Shown: positions 5,755 through 9,754 of the stretch, in pieces
Layout: every line of letters starts with the position of its first letter
Position numbering within the stretch: position 1 is the first letter of the stretch
Assembly: GCA_021286885.1 (NCBI GenBank)
Contig: JAJTBM010000081.1
Span: 1-9,754 of the forward strand
DNA length: 9,754 nucleotides
Origin: Rhodocyclales bacterium
Lineage (GTDB): Bacteria; Pseudomonadota; Gammaproteobacteria; Burkholderiales; Rhodocyclaceae
Reading direction: 5' to 3'
The notes under the pieces: model-generated
Databases searched by the model: none
Told to the model about the DNA's origin: nothing
What the model saw: the letters and a program-made list of their open reading frames with translations, nothing else
Translations under genes and position numbers: made by a program

Positions 5755-6828
5755 ATGCGCCATGCGCCTTTAATGCCGATCCCCCGCTTTATGCCCGTAT
5801 CTGTATCCACTTCGCTCTCCATGTCGCTATCCACGTCGCCATCCACGTTGATATCTACTGCCGTCCGGGCGGTATGCCTGGCCTTGGGTTTGGTGACCGG
5901 CTCCAGTCTGGCGGCCAGTAACCAGTTCTGCGGTGGCCCGGTGCTCCAAACGGGCGACCCGAGCGATCTGGCCCATGTGGTCGGCGATCAGACCCTGGAG
6001 GCCCTGGCCGAGCAGCCGGCGAGCATGATGGTGTGCAGCAAGGGCTATCTGTTCGAGAAGTGCGGGGACCACGAAACCGCCCTGCGCATCTTTGACCGCT
6101 GCATTGCGGCGGGCTATGTGGGGGCGATGATCTGGAAGGCCTTGATGCTCCAGGATGGTGCCGGTACGCCCCGGGATTTGCAGGCGGCGGCCGAGTTGAT
6201 GCGCCGGGCGGCCCAGGCGGGGGATTCGCCCTACGCGACCCTGGGCAAGCTCCATTACGCCAGCGCCCTGCATGAGGGCAAGGGCGTGGAGCGTAACGAG
6301 GCGGAGGCGCGCAAGTGGTTTGAGGCTGCCGCCGCCGAGGGTAACCCGGATGCCCTGGAGTTCCTGGCCACGGGCTACCACGTGGGCGACCGGGACGGCC
6401 AGGCCCGGGGGGTGGGCGTCGCGCCGCCTCAGGCTCAAACTCAGGTCAAAGCAGGCCCGGGCCCCGAGGTGGGCGTGCCGCTGCCTTTGCCCGCCGAACT
6501 GCGGGAAGCCGGGCCTGCGGCGCCCCGGGGGGCAGGGGCGCCAGTGCTTGCACGCACCCTCAGTCAGGTACCGGTGCCGGCGCAACGAGCCGAGGCCTTG
6601 GCGCCACCGCCATCGGCGGCACTTGGGCAGGCGTCTAGGGTGTCGCCCGCCCCGGTGGGGCCCCATTTGCAGGCGGTGACCACGCCCGCGCAGCCGGCGG
6701 ATGATGGGCGGGCTGGGGTGGTGGCTGGGCTGTTGTTGCTCCTGATGGGGCTGGGGAGCTGGCATCAGGCGGCCACCGGGCGGCCCGGTGGCGGGCGCGT
6801 TGTGGCAGGAGGCGCCGCCCATGTCTGA
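5755..6828 (+). CDS. Exported Sel1-repeat protein with Pro/Ala-rich linker and C-terminal membrane anchor
   Basis: A 357-aa protein and first gene of the ExbB/DUF2149 operon. GAAGGAG (5743-5749) fixes the ATG at 5755; the frame is open upstream to 5467 but without conserved sequence. The N-terminus is unusually long: a repetitive Ser/Thr stretch (residues 16-35) precedes a signal-peptide core at about 36-54, with a likely cut after SSLAA. The mature part holds Sel1-like (TPR-related) helical repeats at about 105-205: ALRIFDRCIAAGYVGAMIWK, AAELMRRAAQAGDSPYA and EARKWFEAAAAEGNPDAL. Sel1 repeats bind proteins or peptides. Residues 220-318 are Pro/Ala-rich and low-complexity, followed by one hydrophobic helix (VVAGLLLLLMGLGSW, 322-336) and a short tail with Arg343 and Arg348. 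The predicted topology is a periplasmic domain on a flexible stalk, anchored at its C-terminus. Four cysteines (59, 94, 103, 116) could form disulfides. It ends overlapping the next gene by 8 nt. Partner or scaffold of the ExbB-like motor is an inference. Confidence 0.85.
   Translation: MRHAPLMPIPRFMPVSVSTSLSMSLSTSPSTLISTAVRAVCLALGLVTGSSLAASNQFCGGPVLQTGDPSDLAHVVGDQTLEALAEQPASMMVCSKGYLFEKCGDHETALRIFDRCIAAGYVGAMIWKALMLQDGAGTPRDLQAAAELMRRAAQAGDSPYATLGKLHYASALHEGKGVERNEAEARKWFEAAAAEGNPDALEFLATGYHVGDRDGQARGVGVAPPQAQTQVKAGPGPEVGVPLPLPAELREAGPAAPRGAGAPVLARTLSQVPVPAQRAEALAPPPSAALGQASRVSPAPVGPHLQAVTTPAQPADDGRAGVVAGLLLLLMGLGSWHQAATGRPGGGRVVAGGAAHV
5812..5859 (+). repeat. Degenerate 12-bp tandem repeat, four units, in the signal-peptide leader
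   Basis: Units are TCGCTCTCCATG (5812-5823), TCGCTATCCACG (5824-5835), TCGCCATCCACG (5836-5847) and the diverged TTGATATCTACT (5848-5859). They encode SLSM, SLST, SPST and LIST, with a partial VST unit just before. The repeat is in frame, so unit gain or loss would change the length of the leader without breaking the gene. Confidence 0.7.
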
Positions 6829-7333
6829 AACCCTGGATGTGTGGATGTATGCGGCGGGCCAGTTGTTTCTGGCCCCTGTGCTGGTGGCCATTGGGGTGGC
6901 TTTTGGCTATGCCTTCTTCGCCCTGGGGGCCTTGCTCTGGCAGTGGGGCCAGCGGGGGCGGGGGGCGGTGGCAGGGTTTGAGCTGGTGGCCGCCCGGCAG
7001 GCGGGGCCGGATTTGCTGGTGGCCGAGCTGGAAGCCCGCGCCCTGGCCCGGCTGGAACTGCCCCGGATCGTGACCCGGGTGGCCCCCATGCTGGGGCTGG
7101 TGGCCACCATGATTCCCCTGGGCCCGGCCTTGCGGGCGCTGGGAGCGGGCGATCTGGACGCCATGGGGCGGGATCTGGCCCTGGCCTTTTCGGCGGTGAT
7201 CCTGGCCCTGCTGGCTTCGGCCATCACTTATGTGGTGGCCCATGTGCGGCGGCGCTGGTATGCCGAGGAGCTGCTGATGGTGGAAAAAGGTGATCTGGCC
7301 CAGGGCGATCCGGCCCGGGAGCGTGCCCCATGA
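6821..7333 (+). CDS. MotA/TolQ/ExbB-family proton channel protein
   Basis: A 170-aa inner-membrane protein of the ExbB/TolQ/MotA family, whose members form the pentameric channel that uses ion flow to drive TonB, Tol or flagellar machines. Three membrane segments are visible: about 12-41, 86-108 and 121-142. The second and third carry the family core: TRVAPMLGLVATMIPLGPAL (85-104), comparable to ExbB APLLGLLGTV, and ALAFSAVILALLASAITY (120-137), comparable to the last ExbB helix. A basic/acidic tail (HVRRRWYAEELLMVEKGD) follows. It is shorter than E. coli ExbB (244 aa) because the cytoplasmic part between helices 1 and 2 is small (about 45 residues). The ATG at 6821 has AGGAGG at 6807-6812 and overlaps the Sel1 gene by 8 nt; its own end overlaps the DUF2149 gene by 4 nt (ATGA). 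All three genes are very likely one transcript with coupled translation. Confidence 0.9.
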   Translation: MSETLDVWMYAAGQLFLAPVLVAIGVAFGYAFFALGALLWQWGQRGRGAVAGFELVAARQAGPDLLVAELEARALARLELPRIVTRVAPMLGLVATMIPLGPALRALGAGDLDAMGRDLALAFSAVILALLASAITYVVAHVRRRWYAEELLMVEKGDLAQGDPARERAP

Positions 7334-7662
7334 GCGCCCCCCGTCTGCGTTTGATGGATGAGTCGGAGGCGGATGATCCGCTCTTGTCGCTGGTGAATCT
7401 GATCGACGTGTTTCTGGTGCTGGTGGCCGCCCTGCTGCTGGTGGTAGCCCGCAATCCGCTCAATGCCGTGAACCCGCTGGCCGATGAGCGGGTGACGGTG
7501 ATCCGTAATCCGGGCAGCCCGGAGATGGAGGTCATCATCAAGGACGGCCAAAAGATCCAGCACTTCAAGGGCGATGGCGCGCAGCGCCCGGCCAGCGGTG
7601 GGGTGCGCGCCGGGGTAGCCTGGCGGCTGCCGGATGGGAGCCTGGTTTACGTGCCCGAGTGA
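7330..7662 (+). CDS. DUF2149 protein, ExbD-like partner
   Basis: A 110-aa protein with one membrane helix at about residues 22-40. The motif [20 protein letters not shown] places Asp26 at the start of the helix, in the same setting as the proton-carrying Asp of ExbD, TolR and MotB (PLIDVMLVLL). The N-terminal 20 residues would be cytoplasmic. The C-terminal 65 residues would be a small periplasmic domain ([19 protein letters not shown], then [20 protein letters not shown]). The features and its place after an ExbB-like gene fit DUF2149, a family found beside MotA/TolQ/ExbB genes, in some genomes next to cobN-type metal genes (from memory). No cobN or TonB-dependent receptor is seen here. Its ATG shares ATGA with the previous stop. 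Its last 16 bp (7647-7662) overlap the end of the opposite-strand kinase. DUF2149 assignment is by motif memory, not search. Confidence 0.82.
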   Translation: MSAPRLRLMDESEADDPLLSLVNLIDVFLVLVAALLLVVARNPLNAVNPLADERVTVIRNPGSPEMEVIIKDGQKIQHFKGDGAQRPASGGVRAGVAWRLPDGSLVYVPE

Positions 7663-9754
7663 GGGGCCGGAGGGGGCTCCGTGTCTGCGTTGGCGGGGGC
7701 GTGGCGTGGAATGGCCAGTTCGAATTCGGCGCCGCCCTCCGGGTGATTGCGCACTTGGGCGCGCCCTTGGTGGCCCTTCATCACCTCCCGGGTAATGGCC
7801 AGCCCGAGGCCGGTGCCCCCCGCGCCGGTCTTGGTGGCGCTGCTCTGGATGAATTTGTCGAAGATTTTGTCTTCTTCCCCTGGGGGAATGCCCACGCCTT
7901 GATCCCGTACCCGAAAGAGCAGGGCGTCTTGCCCATCCACCTGGCCATCGGCGTAGGTGAGGGTGATCGTGCCCCCTTCTGGAGAAAACTTGATGGCGTT
8001 GGACAGGAGGTTCTGAACCGCATGGATGATCTGCTGGGGGTCCAGCCAGGCCACGGTGCAGAGGGTCTGAACCTCGTGGCAAATCTGGAGTTTGCGGCTG
8101 CTGCTCAGGGCGTGCAGATCGGCGCAGACCCGTTCGACCACCACCCGCAGATTGGCTCCGTGGCAGTTGAAGTGTTGTTGTCCGGCTTCCAGCTTGGCCA
8201 GGTCCAGCAGATCGTTGACCAGGCTGGTGAGGCGCTCGCCGCTCTGGCGGATGCGCTCCAGGTAATCCGCCAGTTTTTCGGGGGAGACTTTGCCCAGGCG
8301 TGATTCGGCCAGCCGAGCGTAGGACAGGATGCCGTGCAGCGGGGTGCGGAATTCATGGGACATATTGGTCAGGAATTCGCTCTTGAGCTGGTTCGCCCGC
8401 TCGGCGCTTTCCTTGGCCTGGAGCAGGTCGGCGGTTTGCTCGGCCACCAGACGTGAGAGGTTGTCCCGGTGTTCGCGCAGTTCGGCATCGATGCGCTTGC
8501 GGGCGGAAATGTCTTTGCTGGTGCCCCGATAGCCCAGAAAGTGCCCGTCTTCGGCAAACACGGGTCGCCCCGAAATACTGAGCCAGGTGAGCTGGGTTTT
8601 GGCGGGGCGGGCCCGGTATTCAAAGTCGCGAAACTCTTCGTGGCGGGCGATGAGGGCGTGGAAGCGGGCCCATTTGTCGGTGTCGGCCAAGTCTGAGGGG
8701 TCGGCAAATTCTTCACGGCGGCGCCCCTGGACGATGTCGAGCATTTCCATGCCGTTTTGGCGGGGGCCGGCGTAGGCGGTGAAGCGCATGTCGGCGTCGG
8801 TTTCCCAAAACCAGTCGGAGGCGACCGCCGAGTAGTCCCGAAAGCGTTGCTCGCTTTCCCTGAGGGCCTGTTCCCGGGCGCGCAGGGCGCTGATGTCGGT
8901 GCCCACGATCACCACCCCGTCGAGCTTGCCGTATTGATCGTACAAAATGCTGGCGCGCAGCACGAAGGGACGGGCGGCGCTGCCGGCCAGATCGCTGCGC
9001 AGCCGGGTTTCCAGATCCAGTTGCCCCTGGAGCAGGATGGTACGAAACAGCACCTGTCCGGGGGGCAGGTGGGGGGCGAGGGCGATGAGTTCCGGCAAGG
9101 CATCATCGGCGATCAGGGTGTCCGGGCTCAGATCCAGCAGGGCGCTTGGATCGAAGCCCAGGTGGCGGCGCACAGCGGCATTGGCCTGGCGGATCAGTCC
9201 GCGCCGGTCCAGCACCAGGAGCAGGTTATCCATGGTGTTGGTGACATTGGTGATGAAGCTGCCCAGGCGCTGCTGTTCTGCATTCCGGATTTCCAGTTCC
9301 CGGGTGCGGGTGACGGCCTCGTTCACCATGCTGTCCATCATCCGGGCGATGTTGCTGATCTGGGCTTCCTGGGCTTCTTTGGCCAGGCGCAGGTTTTCGA
9401 GCTCGGCGCGCAGTTGCTCCTGGGCCTGCTGTTCCTGGCAGGCTTCGCGGGTGCTTGGCAGGCCCAGGTAAAACAGCCCCTTGCGCAGTTCGACCGGATA
9501 GCACTGGGGCGCTGCTTCGGTTTCCACATGGAGCCCGTGGGCGGTGCAGATCAGGCGGCCGGCGTGATCTTCGGGGCAGCGATCCAGCCGGTGGCCCTGG
9601 TGGGGGCAGGTGGCAAGCCGGGCGATCCATTCGTCCCCCCGGGCCAGCAACAGGATGGGTTGGGGGAGGTCGCTGCCGGGCAGGCGGGCATGCCCTACCT
9701 GCCGGTCGGGGAAGTCGGGGACTGGGCGCAGATCCTGAATCGGAATCAGATGGT
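7647..9754 (-). CDS. Rieske [2Fe-2S]-PAS-PAS sensor histidine kinase (start beyond window)
   Basis: The reading frame is open to the right edge, so the N-terminus is missing; 701 residues are visible (residue 1 = codon 9752-9750). Domains in order: Rieske-type domain at about 1-97, starting [15 protein letters not shown], with cluster motifs CPHQGH (Cys49, His51) and CTAHG (Cys69, His72), 17 residues apart as in Rieske ferredoxins; coiled coil about 104-164; PAS1 about 165-290; PAS2 with PAC about 300-420 (ending [13 protein letters not shown]); HisKA with phospho-His466 in [13 protein letters not shown] (codon 8357-8355); HATPase with [29 protein letters not shown] and GTGLGLAI boxes. No transmembrane helix or receiver domain is visible. 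It therefore looks like a cytosolic kinase that senses redox, oxygen or a small ligand through the iron-sulfur domain. An internal TTG at 9650 would cut the Rieske fold and is not the start. Stop TAA at 7647 overlaps the DUF2149 gene. No partner regulator is visible. Confidence 0.92.
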   Translation of the reverse strand, partial: HLIPIQDLRPVPDFPDRQVGHARLPGSDLPQPILLLARGDEWIARLATCPHQGHRLDRCPEDHAGRLICTAHGLHVETEAAPQCYPVELRKGLFYLGLPSTREACQEQQAQEQLRAELENLRLAKEAQEAQISNIARMMDSMVNEAVTRTRELEIRNAEQQRLGSFITNVTNTMDNLLLVLDRRGLIRQANAAVRRHLGFDPSALLDLSPDTLIADDALPELIALAPHLPPGQVLFRTILLQGQLDLETRLRSDLAGSAARPFVLRASILYDQYGKLDGVVIVGTDISALRAREQALRESEQRFRDYSAVASDWFWETDADMRFTAYAGPRQNGMEMLDIVQGRRREEFADPSDLADTDKWARFHALIARHEEFRDFEYRARPAKTQLTWLSISGRPVFAEDGHFLGYRGTSKDISARKRIDAELREHRDNLSRLVAEQTADLLQAKESAERANQLKSEFLTNMSHEFRTPLHGILSYARLAESRLGKVSPEKLADYLERIRQSGERLTSLVNDLLDLAKLEAGQQHFNCHGANLRVVVERVCADLHALSSSRKLQICHEVQTLCTVAWLDPQQIIHAVQNLLSNAIKFSPEGGTITLTYADGQVDGQDALLFRVRDQGVGIPPGEEDKIFDKFIQSSATKTGAGGTGLGLAITREVMKGHQGRAQVRNHPEGGAEFELAIPRHAPANADTEPPPAPHSGT

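Noticed and set aside
5514..5846. Longer N-terminus for the cupin, reading MDGDVDSDMESEVDTDTG
   Set aside because: The acidic repeats are the antisense reading of the 12-bp tandem repeat in the Sel1 leader; GAGGAG at 5521-5526 supports the start at 5513.
7659..8303. Plus-strand open frame opposite the kinase catalytic region
   Set aside because: It is antisense to clear HATPase and HisKA motifs and has no recognisable domain.

Overview
The window is about 65-70% GC by eye, with short intergenic gaps, strong GC bias at third codon positions and AGGAGG-type ribosome binding sites. Gene content (SelO, a NarL-family two-component pair, ExbB-like and DUF2149 genes, a multi-PAS kinase) fits a free-living, respiratory betaproteobacterium. 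Rhodocyclaceae-like is my best guess, but that is inference from protein style, not a database match. I see no rRNA, tRNA, CRISPR array, insertion sequence or phage gene.

Layout. 1-180: end of an upstream unit (terminator 9-42) and a possible promoter. 180-681 (+): a small uncharacterised gene broken by a frameshift near 330-342, followed by a good terminator (717-751). 793-1281 (+): a four-helix CopD-like membrane protein. It converges with selO (1289-2761, -), a complete protein AMPylase with Cys at the C-terminal position that is selenocysteine in animals. 2762-2922: divergent regulatory region with a 15-bp palindrome and a TATGGTA direct repeat. 2923-5032 (+): a histidine kinase/response regulator operon (MoxY/NarX-like kinase with a periplasmic sensor, LuxR-type regulator), genes overlapping by 8 nt. 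5052-5513 (-): a small cupin. 5514-5754: a second divergent regulatory region carrying a near copy of the same palindrome. 5755-7662 (+): a tightly overlapped three-gene operon encoding an exported Sel1-repeat protein with a C-terminal membrane anchor, an ExbB/TolQ/MotA-like channel protein and a DUF2149 protein that looks like a minimal ExbD. 7647-9754 (-): a soluble sensor kinase running off the right edge. Its visible order is Rieske [2Fe-2S] domain, coiled coil, PAS, PAS, HisKA, HATPase.

Two items stand out. The three-gene operon looks like a small ion-driven energy-transduction motor in which a Sel1-repeat protein of reversed topology could take the place of TonB. The neighbouring kinase joins a Rieske iron-sulfur domain to a phosphorelay kinase, which suggests redox or oxygen sensing. 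The kinase and operon converge and overlap by 16 bp, so their proximity does not by itself prove a functional link.
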